A DNA stretch of 64,000 nt, taken from an endosymbiont of Acanthamoeba sp. UWC8 (GTDB lineage: Bacteria; Pseudomonadota; Alphaproteobacteria; Rickettsiales; Midichloriaceae). Each line of letters begins with the position of its first letter. The stretch's first letter is position 1. The stretch lies in the NCBI RefSeq assembly GCF_000730245.1, contig NZ_CP004403.1, positions 1,464,517 through 1,528,516 on the forward strand. The letters run 5' to 3'. Under the pieces are notes generated by a model. It was not told where the DNA came from. It made no database searches and saw only the letters and a program-made list of their open reading frames with translations. A program made the translations under genes and the position numbers. Below are positions 7,837 through 18,396 of this stretch, piece by piece.

Positions 7837-9957
7837 ATGCGCATTGGGAGTTTCAATCTGCCATTTGATAAGGAAGGAATCTTAAACGGACTTTCCGGTT
7901 CAAAGCGCAATTTAGATATCTTTTTTGCAGTAGGTGTTCTTTGTATAGTCGGGGTGCTTATCTTTCCGATTCCTCCAATGGTAGTTGATTTTCTTTTAAG
8001 TATTTCGATCACACTTTCAGTTTTGATATTAATGACATCGCTTTTTATTGATAGGCCTCTGGATTTTAGTTCGTTTCCTACCGTTTTATTAGTTGTAACC
8101 ATGCTAAGGCTTTCTCTAAGTATTGCAACCACCAGGCTAATATTAAGTAAAGGTCATACGGGTACCAGTGCGGCAGGGCACGTAGTTGAGGCATTCGGTT
8201 ACTTTGTTATGCAAGGCTCGGTTATAATCGGAGTTATCGTTTTTGCTATTCTTACTATTATAAATTTTATCGTTATTACTAAAGGTTCGGGCAGGATTGC
8301 AGAGGTGGCGGCAAGATTTAGCTTAGATGCAATGCCGGGCAAACAGATGGCTATAGATGCCGATCTTTCAGCCGGATTAATCAGTGAAGAAATAGCACGA
8401 ACTCGCAGAAAGCATTTAGAAGATGAAAATACTTTCTTCGGAGCTATGGATGGTGCTAATAAATTTGTTCGCGGTGATGCTATCGCTGCACTGCTTATCA
8501 TATTTATCAACTTTGTTGCCGGTATTATAATCGGTACCGTGCAAATGGACATGAGTTTTGAAAAAGCGCTTACCACATATACCATACTTACTATCGGTGA
8601 CGGATTGGTTACTCAGATACCGGCATTAATAGTATCTACAGGGGCAGGTTTATTGGTAACAAAATCAGGTTCTACCGGCTCCGCTGAAAAGGCAATATTT
8701 GAGCAGTTGGGAAGTTATCCGAAAGCTTTAGGAGTTAGTTCGGGGTTAATTGCATTTATGGCGATGATGCCTGGGATTCCTGCTGTTCCTTTTCTATTTG
8801 TAGCCGGTATAACTTCAGGCCTTGCATATTATTTAAATAAGGCTAAAGCTAAGGTTAAAGCGGATGAAGAGAAAGCAGATGGTAAAGCTCAAGGTGATGA
8901 AAGTGTTGACGGAACCGCTCCTGAGGATGCTTTAAGTGATACTTTACAAATTGATACTATAAAACTGGAATTAGGTTATGAGTTATTATCTTTAATTAAT
9001 TATCAAAAAGGCCATAAATTAACTGATCAGATAAAAGCCTTAAGAAAGCAGATTGCCAGAGATATGGGGTTCATTATACCTTCAATTAGAATACAGGATA
9101 ATCTTGAGCTAGACCCGACTACCTATTGTATTAAGATTAAAGATATAGAGTGCGGCAGGTCGAATGTCAGGCCGGAAATGCTGTTAGTAATGGAGCCGAA
9201 AGGAAAAGCTATTGAGCTTCCGGGAGAAGTCACGACTGAACCTGCGTTCGGGTTAGCTGCTAAGTGGATACTTGAAGATCAAAGAGAAGAAGCACTATTT
9301 AAAGAGTATACGGTAGTTGACCCGCCGACGGTTATTATCACTCATTTAACGGAAATTATTAAGGAAAATATAACTGAGTTACTTACCTATAGCCAAACCC
9401 AAAAGCTAATCGATGGATTATCCCCCGAACATAAGAAATTAGCTTCGGAGATCATTCCTTCACAAATTTCTACCACAGTTTTACAGAGGATTTTACAGCA
9501 GCTTTTATCCGAAGGGGTATCAATTAGAGATTTATCCACTATTCTTGAAGCTGTTTCCGAGATTTCAGTGAACACCAACAATGCATCAAAAATTGCGGAA
9601 CATGTGAGAACCAGGCTTTCTAAGCAAATCTGCCATACTAATACTAATGAAAAAGGATATATACCGATAGTTATATTATCACCTCAATGGGAACAGGCAT
9701 TTGCAGATGCAATTACCGGAGATAATGATGAAAAGCAACTTATAATGGCGCCGAGTAAATTGCAGGAATTTGTTGCTTCCATTAATAAAGTTTTAGAGAG
9801 ACATGCGCTTGAAGGGGAGTTTCCCGTAATTTTAACTTCCTCAAATCTTAGACCTTTTATTAGAGCTATTGTTGAGAGATTAAGGGCAAATATAGTAGTG
9901 TTATCGCAAAGCGAAATTCACCCTAAAGCTAAAATTAAAACAATAGGTCAAATTTAA
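7837..9957 (+). CDS. flhA: Flagellar biosynthesis protein FlhA
   Basis: FlhA is the large export-gate subunit of the flagellar type III secretion apparatus in the inner membrane. The 706-residue protein has the N-terminal multi-pass domain, including the FHIPEP signature region (RIAEVAARFSLDAMPGKQ at about residues 151-168). A hydrophilic linker follows (about 340-370), then the cytoplasmic nonameric-ring domain that binds chaperone-substrate complexes. AAGGA-like bases precede the ATG. It is 7 bp upstream of priA, so the two are probably co-transcribed. No other export-apparatus genes are adjacent; flagellar genes are dispersed. Confidence 0.98.
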   Translation: MRIGSFNLPFDKEGILNGLSGSKRNLDIFFAVGVLCIVGVLIFPIPPMVVDFLLSISITLSVLILMTSLFIDRPLDFSSFPTVLLVVTMLRLSLSIATTRLILSKGHTGTSAAGHVVEAFGYFVMQGSVIIGVIVFAILTIINFIVITKGSGRIAEVAARFSLDAMPGKQMAIDADLSAGLISEEIARTRRKHLEDENTFFGAMDGANKFVRGDAIAALLIIFINFVAGIIIGTVQMDMSFEKALTTYTILTIGDGLVTQIPALIVSTGAGLLVTKSGSTGSAEKAIFEQLGSYPKALGVSSGLIAFMAMMPGIPAVPFLFVAGITSGLAYYLNKAKAKVKADEEKADGKAQGDESVDGTAPEDALSDTLQIDTIKLELGYELLSLINYQKGHKLTDQIKALRKQIARDMGFIIPSIRIQDNLELDPTTYCIKIKDIECGRSNVRPEMLLVMEPKGKAIELPGEVTTEPAFGLAAKWILEDQREEALFKEYTVVDPPTVIITHLTEIIKENITELLTYSQTQKLIDGLSPEHKKLASEIIPSQISTTVLQRILQQLLSEGVSIRDLSTILEAVSEISVNTNNASKIAEHVRTRLSKQICHTNTNEKGYIPIVILSPQWEQAFADAITGDNDEKQLIMAPSKLQEFVASINKVLERHALEGEFPVILTSSNLRPFIRAIVERLRANIVVLSQSEIHPKAKIKTIGQI

Positions 9958-9964
9958 TTAAATA

Positions 9965-11929
9965 ATGGAAACACTTTATTCTGTTTTGCTACCGCTAAGG
10001 TTCGATAAGCCTTTTACCTATAAATATACGGGTGAAGATGACTTATCGCACGGGCAGCTAGTTAAAGTTTCTTTCAGAAGCACCGAGATAATTGGTGTTA
10101 TTATAGGTAAGACCAATGAAAGCCATGGTAAACTTAAGGAAATCAGTAAAGTTTATAGGGGGCTGAAATTTGAAGAAAGCCTTATAAAATTTATTGGCCG
10201 GGTAGCGGATTATAACATGGTACCCAGAGGGTTAATACTTAAAATGGTACTTGGGGGCAATAAGCATTTTGATAAAGAAGTTAAGTTTGAAATAGAAGCG
10301 CATAAAACCATATCAAACTTGGTGAGCTTAAGAGAGGAACAACAAAGTGCTTTAGAGCTTATTCAAGAAAAGTTGTCACAAAATCAATATAGCTCTATTT
10401 TACTTGAAGGTATAACCGGTTCCGGTAAAACGGAAGTTTACTTAAAAGCTGTGGAAGAATTAATTAATCAAGGTAAACAGACGCTAGTGCTATTGCCTGA
10501 AATTGTTTTAACCACTCAACTTATGCAAAGATTTGAAGAAAGGTTAGGTTTTAAGCCGGTTCAGTGGCATTCAAGCATTTCTCCTAAGGAAAAAAAAATA
10601 TATTGGGAGGCGGTTTTCAGCGGTAAAGCAAAATTTATAGTCGGGGCAAGGAGCGCGTTATTCCTGCCGTATAGGAATTTAAAGCTGATTGTAATCGATG
10701 AAGAGCATGATCAATCATACAAGCAGGAAGAAGGAGTAATCTATAATGCTCGAGATATGGCGATTTTAAGGGCAAGTTTGGAAAAAGTACCTATTATTCT
10801 CTCTTCAGCTACTCCTTCTTTAGAAAGTATATATAACGTTAAGCAAAACAAGTCTGAAAAAGTTTATCTTTCTTCTCGTCACGGAACAGCAACATTACCG
10901 GAAATTAAAATAGTTGATTTGAATAAAGAGCAGCTTAATAAAGGAGAATGGATTTCTCCCACCTTAAAAAGCCATCTTGAAGAAATCCTGGCTTCAAAGC
11001 AACAATCTTTATTATTCCTTAATCGTAGAGGGTATGCTCCGATTACCTACTGTAGTAACTGCAAAACTAAAGTAGAATGCCCGGATTGTAATTTTTGGAT
11101 GGTAGAACATAAGAAAAAAGGTGTTTTACAATGTCATTATTGTGGGTATTCAATTGAGAAAGTGCAAAAATGTACAACATGCGGCAGTACCGAAAAAGTT
11201 TTTGCCTTAGGCCCGGGGGTAGAAAGAATAGAAGAAGAAATCAAAAAACTTTTGCCTGATGCCAGAACTGTCTTATTTACCAGCGATACCATCGAAAACC
11301 ATAAAGAAGCTGAAAAGATAATTGATGCAATTATGAATAATGAAGTTGATATTGTAATCGGTACCCAAATGGCGGCAAAAGGGTTGCATTTCCCTAAGCT
11401 TAACTTAGTCGGGATAATAGAAGCTGATAAAAACTTAGTCGGCGGAGACATAAGAACACTAGAGCGGACCTATCAGTTACTGCATCAAGTTTCAGGCAGG
11501 GCAGGGAGAGAAGCTGAGAAAGGAGTGGTAATCATTCAAACTTATGAACCGGAAAGCGCATTGCTAAAAAACTTAAGCAACGGAAATAGTGAGAAGTTCT
11601 ATGAAGCGGAGTTAAATGATAGAATGGAAGCTGATATGCCCCCCTATTCAAAACTTGCAATTATAACTTTACAATCTATAAGTGAACAAGCTTGTTTGGA
11701 TACCGCAGATCAAATCGCTGCTCATATTCCTGAAACCGGCAATATTACTGTTCTAGGCCCCTCACCTGCTCCGATCTTTATGTTAAGAAAAAGATATCGT
11801 TATAGATTCATTATTAAGAGTGCAAAGAATATAAATATGCAAAAGATTATTGCTCATTGGCTTTCTAAAATTAACCTCTCTCCAAGAGTTAAGCTTAAGA
11901 TAGATATTGACCCTTATAGTTTTTTATAA
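9965..11929 (+). CDS. priA: Primosomal replication restart helicase PriA
   Basis: PriA recognises stalled forks and reloads the replicative helicase. The 654-residue protein has the N-terminal DNA-binding domain, a Walker A motif GITGSGKTE (residues 149-157) and a DEEH box in VIDEEHDQSYK. It also has the zinc-binding cysteine cluster of the family (CSNCKTKVECPDC and CHYCGYS...CTTCG) and helicase motifs V/VI (GTQMAAKGLHFP, QVSGRAGR). It contains an in-frame run of nine A residues (10590-10598), so long A-runs are not always disrupted here. It is convergent with cysS. Confidence 0.98.
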   Translation: METLYSVLLPLRFDKPFTYKYTGEDDLSHGQLVKVSFRSTEIIGVIIGKTNESHGKLKEISKVYRGLKFEESLIKFIGRVADYNMVPRGLILKMVLGGNKHFDKEVKFEIEAHKTISNLVSLREEQQSALELIQEKLSQNQYSSILLEGITGSGKTEVYLKAVEELINQGKQTLVLLPEIVLTTQLMQRFEERLGFKPVQWHSSISPKEKKIYWEAVFSGKAKFIVGARSALFLPYRNLKLIVIDEEHDQSYKQEEGVIYNARDMAILRASLEKVPIILSSATPSLESIYNVKQNKSEKVYLSSRHGTATLPEIKIVDLNKEQLNKGEWISPTLKSHLEEILASKQQSLLFLNRRGYAPITYCSNCKTKVECPDCNFWMVEHKKKGVLQCHYCGYSIEKVQKCTTCGSTEKVFALGPGVERIEEEIKKLLPDARTVLFTSDTIENHKEAEKIIDAIMNNEVDIVIGTQMAAKGLHFPKLNLVGIIEADKNLVGGDIRTLERTYQLLHQVSGRAGREAEKGVVIIQTYEPESALLKNLSNGNSEKFYEAELNDRMEADMPPYSKLAIITLQSISEQACLDTADQIAAHIPETGNITVLGPSPAPIFMLRKRYRYRFIIKSAKNINMQKIIAHWLSKINLSPRVKLKIDIDPYSFL

Positions 11930-11938
11930 GAAGTATTG

Positions 11939-13276
11939 TCAAAGCTTGCTAATTTCAAAAGTTCCTTTGGTATCTTTTATAGTATAACCTTTGCTCTCAA
12001 TTTCTCCTCTTAAAGAGTCAGCTAATTGCCAATTTTTTTCCGCCTTAGCTTGCATGCGATTGTTTGCAAGTTTTATAATTTCAGCAGGTATAGTTTCAAT
12101 ATCTTTTAAAAGATTTAAACCTAAAAATTCGGCATTTCTATAAAGATGAAGCGCCATAGTTTCATTGCCTTTGAAAAACTGATCAGCATAACCATGAAGT
12201 CTGGCAAGAGCAGCAGGAGTATTTAAATCATCTTTTAAATCTTCTATTACTTCAAGGTTAGCTGTAGAAGCTAAGTCTTCTTTATTAAATTTACTTAATA
12301 CGTTTCTGAATCTCTCAATAGCCTTTTTCGCATCGTCAATTGCTTTTTGGGTAAAATCTTGAGGCTTGCGATAATGAGTCGTGAGGTAAAAATACCTTAG
12401 CACAGTGCCCTCAATTCCTTCACTTAAGGCTTCTCTCACGGTTTTAAAGTTATTTAGGCTTTTGCTCATCTTCTCGCCGTCAACAGTTAAAAAACCGTTG
12501 TGTACCCAGTAACGGGCAAATTCGGCGGAATTATTAGCGCATACGCTTTGAGCAATTTCATTTTCATGATGAGGAAAAGTTAAATCTATTCCTCCGCCAT
12601 GGATATCAAAAGTATTGCCGAGGTGCTTTTTACTCATTGCAGAGCATTCAATATGCCAACCCGGTCTACCCCTGCCCCATGGGCTTTCGAAGCTGGCATG
12701 GTATTCATTTTCTTTTGCGGGCTTCCATAAAACAAAATCAGCCGGGTGCTTTTTGAAAGGTGCAACCTCTACTCTTGCTCCTGCAATCATTTCTTCAACA
12801 CTTCTTCTTGAAAGTTTGCCATATCCCTCAAAAGACTCAATGTTAAAAAGAACATGCCCTTCTACCGGATAAGCAAACCCTTGCTTGATTAGGCTCTCGA
12901 TCATTTCAATCATCTCTTGGATATGTGCGGTTGCTCTCGGCTCAATTGTCGGAGGAAGGCAAGAAATGGCCGCTATATCTTCATGATAATAATCGGTAAT
13001 ACGAGTGGTTAGGGAGCTAATATCTTCTTTATTGAGTTCGGAAGCTGTAATGATTTTATCGTCGACGTCAGTAATATTACGAACAAAGGTAACCTTAGGA
13101 TACACTTTTTTCAGTAACCGATATAAAGTATCAAACACCACAGCAGAGCGCGCATTACCAAGATGAGGACGATCATAAACGGTAGGGCCACAAACATACA
13201 TCTTAATATGAAGCGGATCTATGGGAATAAATTCTTCTTTAGCTTTGGTAAGTGTATTAGTTAAAAATATGGACAT
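11939..13276 (-). CDS. cysS: Cysteinyl-tRNA synthetase
   Basis: This class I synthetase charges tRNA-Cys. The HIGH-type motif appears as HLGN (residues 38-41) after zinc-ligand Cys29. Other zinc ligands are in WHIECSAMS and HHENEIAQS, and the KMSKS loop is GEKMSKSLNNF. The length of 445 residues is normal. It is the last gene of a minus-strand run lptD - surA-like - cysS, with 33 bp after the surA-like gene. Confidence 0.98.
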   Translation of the reverse strand: MSIFLTNTLTKAKEEFIPIDPLHIKMYVCGPTVYDRPHLGNARSAVVFDTLYRLLKKVYPKVTFVRNITDVDDKIITASELNKEDISSLTTRITDYYHEDIAAISCLPPTIEPRATAHIQEMIEMIESLIKQGFAYPVEGHVLFNIESFEGYGKLSRRSVEEMIAGARVEVAPFKKHPADFVLWKPAKENEYHASFESPWGRGRPGWHIECSAMSKKHLGNTFDIHGGGIDLTFPHHENEIAQSVCANNSAEFARYWVHNGFLTVDGEKMSKSLNNFKTVREALSEGIEGTVLRYFYLTTHYRKPQDFTQKAIDDAKKAIERFRNVLSKFNKEDLASTANLEVIEDLKDDLNTPAALARLHGYADQFFKGNETMALHLYRNAEFLGLNLLKDIETIPAEIIKLANNRMQAKAEKNWQLADSLRGEIESKGYTIKDTKGTFEISKL

Positions 13277-13309
13277 ATTTTTTTATATTACCCGATTTGG
13301 ATTTAAGAA

Positions 13310-14256
13310 TTATTTTAAATCAATAAAAGCTTGGTTTCTAAGTTTTAAAAGATAAGCCTTAACTCGGTTATCGAGCTTCCTTTGTTTCAAAGATTCTCTT
13401 AATTCCTCATCTTTAGCCAAATTTGAAGGGGGTAAATCTTCTTTTTGCTGCGGAGCAACCTTTCTATCAAGTACTTTTATTATATATACGCTATCATTCA
13501 TAATAATGGGCTCAGAAATTTCACCCGGCTTAAGATTAATTACTGCTTCAACGAATTCATTAGATAGCTGTTTGATATAAAACCAACCTATCTCTCCTGA
13601 TTTAGCAGCACTGGAGCTTTGAGAAAAGTTTTTGGCAAGTTTGGCAAAGTCAGCGCCGTTTTTAATTTGGTCAGCTAATTGTTCTATTAAATCTTTAGCT
13701 TCCTCAATATTATTAGTGCCGGTAAAGATTGCTATTTCTGCAAGTCTTACTTTATCTTCATCTCGAGTTGTAGAGTGAGTTCTTTGTAATAGAGGGGAAT
13801 CTTTGATATCCTGCTCGGTTACTACTACAAACGGTTCAATTTGAGTTTTAATAAGTTTTGACCAAAGTAATTGATGCTTTATTTGATTTTCCAGTTCATC
13901 TTGAGAAATTCCCGAGTTTTTTAAAAATGCATCAAGTTGGCTAATCTTTAAATTATTATTAGCTGCAATAGTATGAAAAGCACGTTTAATATCTATTTCA
14001 TCAACTATGATATTTAGTTTTTTGCTTCCTGTTCAAAAAGCTTTTCATCTATTAGCATCTGTAAAACTTGGAATTTTAAAGCTTCTAAAGCTTTCGGGTT
14101 GTGAGGCAGATTATTGGATTTTACAACCAATTCTATTCTGCGATTTAGATCTAGGTCGGTTATCGGCATATGGTTTACGACTGCAACAACTGCTTGTTCA
14201 GCAGCATATGAGAGTTGGTAAAAGATAATAAATATAAATAACAATATTTTTTTCAT
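13310..14256 (-). CDS. surA: SurA-like periplasmic peptidyl-prolyl isomerase, interrupted by a frameshift
   Basis: The first frame encodes a signal peptide plus a SurA N-terminal segment ending ...LFEQEAKN at a stop (14016-14014). One frame over, the protein continues directly as KLNIIVDEIDIKRAF..., runs through a PpiC-type rotamase domain (FAKLAKNFSQ...GEIGWF) and ends at 13310. The break is at an A-run on the minus strand (14018-14023) that has six A; seven would restore one 315-residue protein. SurA is a chaperone for outer-membrane proteins, including LptD. The lptD-surA order is conserved in proteobacteria, which supports the call. Possible causes are a sequencing error, transcriptional slippage or a true loss. 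Confidence 0.82.
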
Positions 14257-14275
14257 TCTACTCCTTTTCCTCTAA

Positions 14276-16486
14276 TTAAAATCCGGGAATCTTAACATTT
14301 AAAGCATATGTCGTGCTTGGTTTTAAATCATTAAGCTTTGTATGGTCTCTTTCTACAACAAAAAATGTCTGTAAGCAATCTCCGAGATAGTTAAGATTCA
14401 CCCCTTCGGAAATTTTCTTACTTGCTCCGGGGATTTTACCGCCTAATTTTCTCTTTACATGCCCCCCTAGCCACCAATCATTATAAATATTATATGAAGC
14501 TGTGCTTGTTACATCTTTGCGATAAATTTTATTAAGTTGGTTATTATAAGTAAATATTTTTTTACCGACTTCCATATAATTTATCGACATATTCCATTCA
14601 GGTAAATTTAAAGAAGTATATACTTCATTACGCATTACGGACAAATCTTTGTTATCTAATCTTAATTTATGCACAAGGTATACTTCTTTGATGGGCTGTA
14701 AATATACTTTACTTACATAATCGGATCTCTTTTCTGTAAGGCCGGAAGCTTTACCGTAATTTTCATGCTTTTTAAAATTAAAAACTTCTCCGACGGTAAA
14801 ACCGAGGTTTTCAATATATTTGCTTTTTAAATTACCTCTTAAGCCGTAATTTAAGCGAGATCCTGTTTCTAATTGGTCATGCCCTAAATACCTGTTGCTA
14901 CTTATTAAATTTAAGGCAGAAATTTCAAAAAACTGGCTATCCTCATTAGGAATTATATGTGACGGTTTATGATCGCGGGCAATTATCAGATTTGCAATCG
15001 GTTCAAGAGTTATTGTTCCGAAATTAGTATAATTTACAAGAGGTAATCTCCATTCGATATCAAATTGCGGATAAGCCATCGTGGTGTTACCTACCGGTTT
15101 ATCGCCGGTAACTTTTTTAGAGTTATTACTTTGGTGTACCTGATAATAATCACCTCTAATACTTCCACCTATTTGTAATAACTGCCCATAGGGTAAAACA
15201 AAAGGGACTTTGTATCCGACAGTAGAAGATAACCTTTGGTATTTTAAACCGGTATTTCTATGCAAATTCAAAGCATCAATATCAAAATAAATTTTTGAGT
15301 TATTATACTCTAAGTCTTTATCAAAATAACCTCTCAACCAAGGAACAACTCTAGGAGCTGTTTTCCAATCTGCGTCGGTATAAGCCGTATTTAAATTTTG
15401 GAAGTATAGAGTATCTAAAAATAAATAATTATTATCCCAGAAATTCCTAACAAATCCATTGGTAGTTAAGATATCTTCCTGGCTGATTTTATATTTTTTA
15501 AGATATGTTTTACTCTTATCATATACTCTCATTAGATTAAGACCGATATAACTATCAAACATAGTATTTTCTAAAGTAAAGAGGGATTCGAAGTTAATAT
15601 GGCCTCTCACTTGTTTACTGTTTTCAACCACTGTACCATCTTTTAGAACTTTCTTAGTATCAATCATGCTACCTTCTAATAGGTATTCACCATGATCGGT
15701 TAAGTGCCTAAAGTTTCCTTCCAGTAACGGTTGATCTTTTGTAAACAGCCTGACTGATGTAGTTGCATCCATGTTAGGGGCTATGTTCCAGTAATAAGGA
15801 GTTCTTATGCTGTAACCGAAGTCATTTGTCCAAGTGAAATTCGGTGATAAGAACCCACTCTTACGCTTGGCTCCCGGAGTAGGAGTGACAATATAAGGCG
15901 TATATGCAATCGGAGTTCCAAAGGCTTCTAATCTTGCGTGTTTATAAGTGATAGATTCCTTATCCCGGTCAATTAAGGCTTCTTTTGCCCTAATTTGCCA
16001 TAAGGGTATATTGGGAAACACATTGTTTTCACATATCCGACAGGTTGAGAAGACTACGTTGCCCATTTGCATCTTAGTTTTACTGAAGATCTCTACTTCT
16101 GATGCAGATATTAAACCGTTCTCAGTAAGTCTTCCTTTAAAATTTAAGGCTCTTCCTTTATATAAAAACCTATCCAGATTTAAAATGTCGGCAAAATAAA
16201 CGCTGCCGTCCTCTTTAAGAATGGCAATATTTCCTTTAGCGTAATATTTATCTTCAGCCTTATGGTAATGCATTTCTTCAGCTGTTAAGACTTCATTGCC
16301 TTGCACAACTATAACATCTCCCTTAAAAATAATTACCTCATCGGCATCATTGTAAAAAAGATCATTATATTCTATATATACCGGTTTATTTTGGGAGTTT
16401 ACGTAAGTATTTCCATAACTTGTTTTATAGGCAAAGAGTATTAAACCGATAAAAAATAATATTAAACGCTGCATTGTTAATTTCAA
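14276..16486 (-). CDS. lptD: LPS-assembly outer-membrane protein LptD
   Basis: LptD, with LptE, inserts lipopolysaccharide into the outer leaflet of the outer membrane. After a signal peptide (about residues 1-25) there is a periplasmic OstA/LptA-like beta domain (YNDADEVIIFKGDV, MHYHKAEDKYYAKG). A long beta-barrel follows and ends in an aromatic residue (KIPGF). Cysteines in the CRIC motif and in the late DCLQ stretch may form the inter-domain disulfides known for LptD; a DsbA-like protein is encoded at 5509. Its length is 736 residues. Its presence means the organism makes LPS, consistent with the polysaccharide locus at 53449-64000. An internal start four codons later is possible. Confidence 0.95.
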   Translation of the reverse strand: MKLTMQRLILFFIGLILFAYKTSYGNTYVNSQNKPVYIEYNDLFYNDADEVIIFKGDVIVVQGNEVLTAEEMHYHKAEDKYYAKGNIAILKEDGSVYFADILNLDRFLYKGRALNFKGRLTENGLISASEVEIFSKTKMQMGNVVFSTCRICENNVFPNIPLWQIRAKEALIDRDKESITYKHARLEAFGTPIAYTPYIVTPTPGAKRKSGFLSPNFTWTNDFGYSIRTPYYWNIAPNMDATTSVRLFTKDQPLLEGNFRHLTDHGEYLLEGSMIDTKKVLKDGTVVENSKQVRGHINFESLFTLENTMFDSYIGLNLMRVYDKSKTYLKKYKISQEDILTTNGFVRNFWDNNYLFLDTLYFQNLNTAYTDADWKTAPRVVPWLRGYFDKDLEYNNSKIYFDIDALNLHRNTGLKYQRLSSTVGYKVPFVLPYGQLLQIGGSIRGDYYQVHQSNNSKKVTGDKPVGNTTMAYPQFDIEWRLPLVNYTNFGTITLEPIANLIIARDHKPSHIIPNEDSQFFEISALNLISSNRYLGHDQLETGSRLNYGLRGNLKSKYIENLGFTVGEVFNFKKHENYGKASGLTEKRSDYVSKVYLQPIKEVYLVHKLRLDNKDLSVMRNEVYTSLNLPEWNMSINYMEVGKKIFTYNNQLNKIYRKDVTSTASYNIYNDWWLGGHVKRKLGGKIPGASKKISEGVNLNYLGDCLQTFFVVERDHTKLNDLKPSTTYALNVKIPGF

Positions 16487-16607
16487 ATAAAGTAAGTATT
16501 GTTATATTTAGCAAAAAATTATAATTTTAACAACTAATTAACTTTGTTAATCCTTTGTTAGAAAATCGTGAATAATTTATCGGTAATGTGTTCGGATTAT
16601 TGTTAGC

Positions 16608-17495
16608 CTAAGCATTAACCAATTTGCTGTAAGCTTCCATTAAAATTTTAAGTTTGTGGTTTTTTATATCAAAACCATAGGTGGCTTTAGTTGCTGCAAT
16701 TTGCCCGATCGGCATTATTTCAATAGCCGTGCCTGTAAAAAATGCTGCCTCAGCTTCATTTAAATCTTCAATTTTTATGTATTTCTCTATTACCTCCATA
16801 CCATTAGTCTTAGCAATTTCAATTACGGTTTGCCTGGTAATTCCGTTTAGAAAACAATCCGGAATCGGGGTTAAAAGTTTATTACCTGAAATAATGAAAA
16901 AATTTGAAGTAGTTGCTTCAGTAATATTTTGGTTTATATCAAGCATGAGGGCATCATCAAATCCTTTTGCGGTAGCTTCATTTTTTACCATGGTTGCAAT
17001 CATATATATTCCCGATGCTTTGCTTTTAAAAGGCGTACAAGCGGCCGGAGGCTTTATCCAATTGCTTATTACAACTCTTGCTCCTCTTTCTCGTATAGTT
17101 GTTCTGGATTGTTCAAAAGTTTCCCATCCCGCAATTGCAGTATGCACTTTACAGTTATTTCCTGAAATTAGCATAGTTTCACTGCCGAGCCATGCGACTG
17201 GTCTTAAATACCCGTCTTTAATATTTTGTTTTTTGATCACGTTAATTGCAGCGAGCTCAAGCTCTTCCAGGGTAAACGGTAGATTATACCCGACAAGTTT
17301 CGCCGAGTTGATTAATCTTTGTTGATGCTCCCTTAGTTTGAAGGGTTTATAATTATAAATTCTAATACCTTCAAAAACGGTACAGCCGTAATGCAATCCA
17401 TGAGTAAGAATGTGAATTTTAGCATCTTTCCACTCGACAAAATTGCCGTCAAACCAAATAAAACCTTCCCTTTGATCAAATGGAATAAGAGACAT
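16608..17495 (-). CDS. ilvE: Branched-chain amino acid aminotransferase
   Basis: This is a fold-type IV PLP aminotransferase of 295 residues. HGLHYGCTVFEGIR, a PLP-lysine region in PFKSKASGIYM, EATTSNFF and GITRQTVIEIAK match the IlvE family. It interconverts valine, leucine and isoleucine with their 2-keto acids. No other branched-chain biosynthetic gene is in the window, so the likely role is final transamination or catabolism of host-derived amino acids. A D-amino-acid transaminase is less likely given the GLHYG and FEGIR motifs. It is divergent from rsmA. Confidence 0.93.
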   Translation of the reverse strand: MSLIPFDQREGFIWFDGNFVEWKDAKIHILTHGLHYGCTVFEGIRIYNYKPFKLREHQQRLINSAKLVGYNLPFTLEELELAAINVIKKQNIKDGYLRPVAWLGSETMLISGNNCKVHTAIAGWETFEQSRTTIRERGARVVISNWIKPPAACTPFKSKASGIYMIATMVKNEATAKGFDDALMLDINQNITEATTSNFFIISGNKLLTPIPDCFLNGITRQTVIEIAKTNGMEVIEKYIKIEDLNEAEAAFFTGTAIEIMPIGQIAATKATYGFDIKNHKLKILMEAYSKLVNA

Positions 17496-17558
17496 AAAAA
17501 ACTCCTGTTAATTTATAAGAAGGAAGATATATTAGTTGCAAACTCAAAGCAATAATCT

Positions 17559-18395
17559 ATGGATAAAATTTCAAATATACTGCCTTCAATTAGTGAAATA
17601 ATTAAAAGGTATAAATTAATACCAAACAAAAAGCTTGGGCAAAATTTTATCCTTGATACTGATATCACTGATAGAATAGTTTTATCGGCCGGAAATTTAA
17701 AAGGGGTTAATGTACTTGAAATAGGTTCAGGAGCAGGTACTTTAACCAGATCATTATTAGCAAGTAATGCTGAAAAAGTTGTTGCCGTTGAAATGGATGT
17801 AAACTGTATTAAAGCTTTAGAAACTCTAATTACTGCAAATGTTGAGCGTTTAAAGGTAGTGCAAGGAGATGCTCTCAAAATTAAGGAAGAGGAGGTAATT
17901 GACTATCCTGCTAAGGTGATTGCCAACCTTCCGTATAATATCGGTACCGAGTTAGTATTAAAGTGGATTACAAAAACAAATTTATTTGAGTCTATCACGG
18001 TAATGTTGCAGAAGGAAGTAGTAGAAAGAATGTCGGCAATGCCTTCAACTACACATTACGGGAGGCTCTCAATTATATGCCAATTGTTATGCGAAGTTGA
18101 GAAAAAATTTGATGTTGAAGCGCATCATTTTTATCCTCCTCCCAAAGTGACTTCAAGTATAGTAACTATAACCCCGAGAAAAGAACCTCTTTATAATGCA
18201 AATATTAGTAAAGTGGAGAAAATGACCCAAATCTTATTTGGTCAACGTAGGAAAATGGTCAGATCTATATTAAAAAATAAAGTTCAGAATCTGGAATCAG
18301 TGCTTGAGGAGTTAAACATTAATCCGCTTGCAAGGCCGGAGAATCTTACACTTAAAAATTTTTGTGATCTGGGGGATAAAATTATTTCCCTATAA
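17559..18395 (+). CDS. rsmA: 16S rRNA dimethyladenosine transferase
   Basis: RsmA (KsgA) dimethylates two adjacent adenosines near the 3' end of 16S rRNA during small-subunit maturation. Visible motifs are the N-terminal KKLGQNFILD, the SAM-binding VLEIGSGAGTLT (about residues 48-59), and the catalytic NLPYNIGT. The length of 278 residues is normal. It lies near lptD-surA, as in the classical lptD-surA-pdxA-ksgA neighbourhood, but on the opposite strand with ilvE between. It is convergent with argR, with one base between the stops. Confidence 0.97.
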   Translation: MDKISNILPSISEIIKRYKLIPNKKLGQNFILDTDITDRIVLSAGNLKGVNVLEIGSGAGTLTRSLLASNAEKVVAVEMDVNCIKALETLITANVERLKVVQGDALKIKEEEVIDYPAKVIANLPYNIGTELVLKWITKTNLFESITVMLQKEVVERMSAMPSTTHYGRLSIICQLLCEVEKKFDVEAHHFYPPPKVTSSIVTITPRKEPLYNANISKVEKMTQILFGQRRKMVRSILKNKVQNLESVLEELNINPLARPENLTLKNFCDLGDKIISL

Positions 18396-18396
18396 G

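Noticed and set aside
10590..10598. Nine-A run in priA as a possible frameshift
   Set aside because: The reading frame stays open and conserved on both sides (PKEKKIYWE), so no lesion is present.
16681..17325. 214-codon plus-strand ORF
   Set aside because: It is antisense to the well-conserved ilvE gene; its length comes from codon bias of the real frame.
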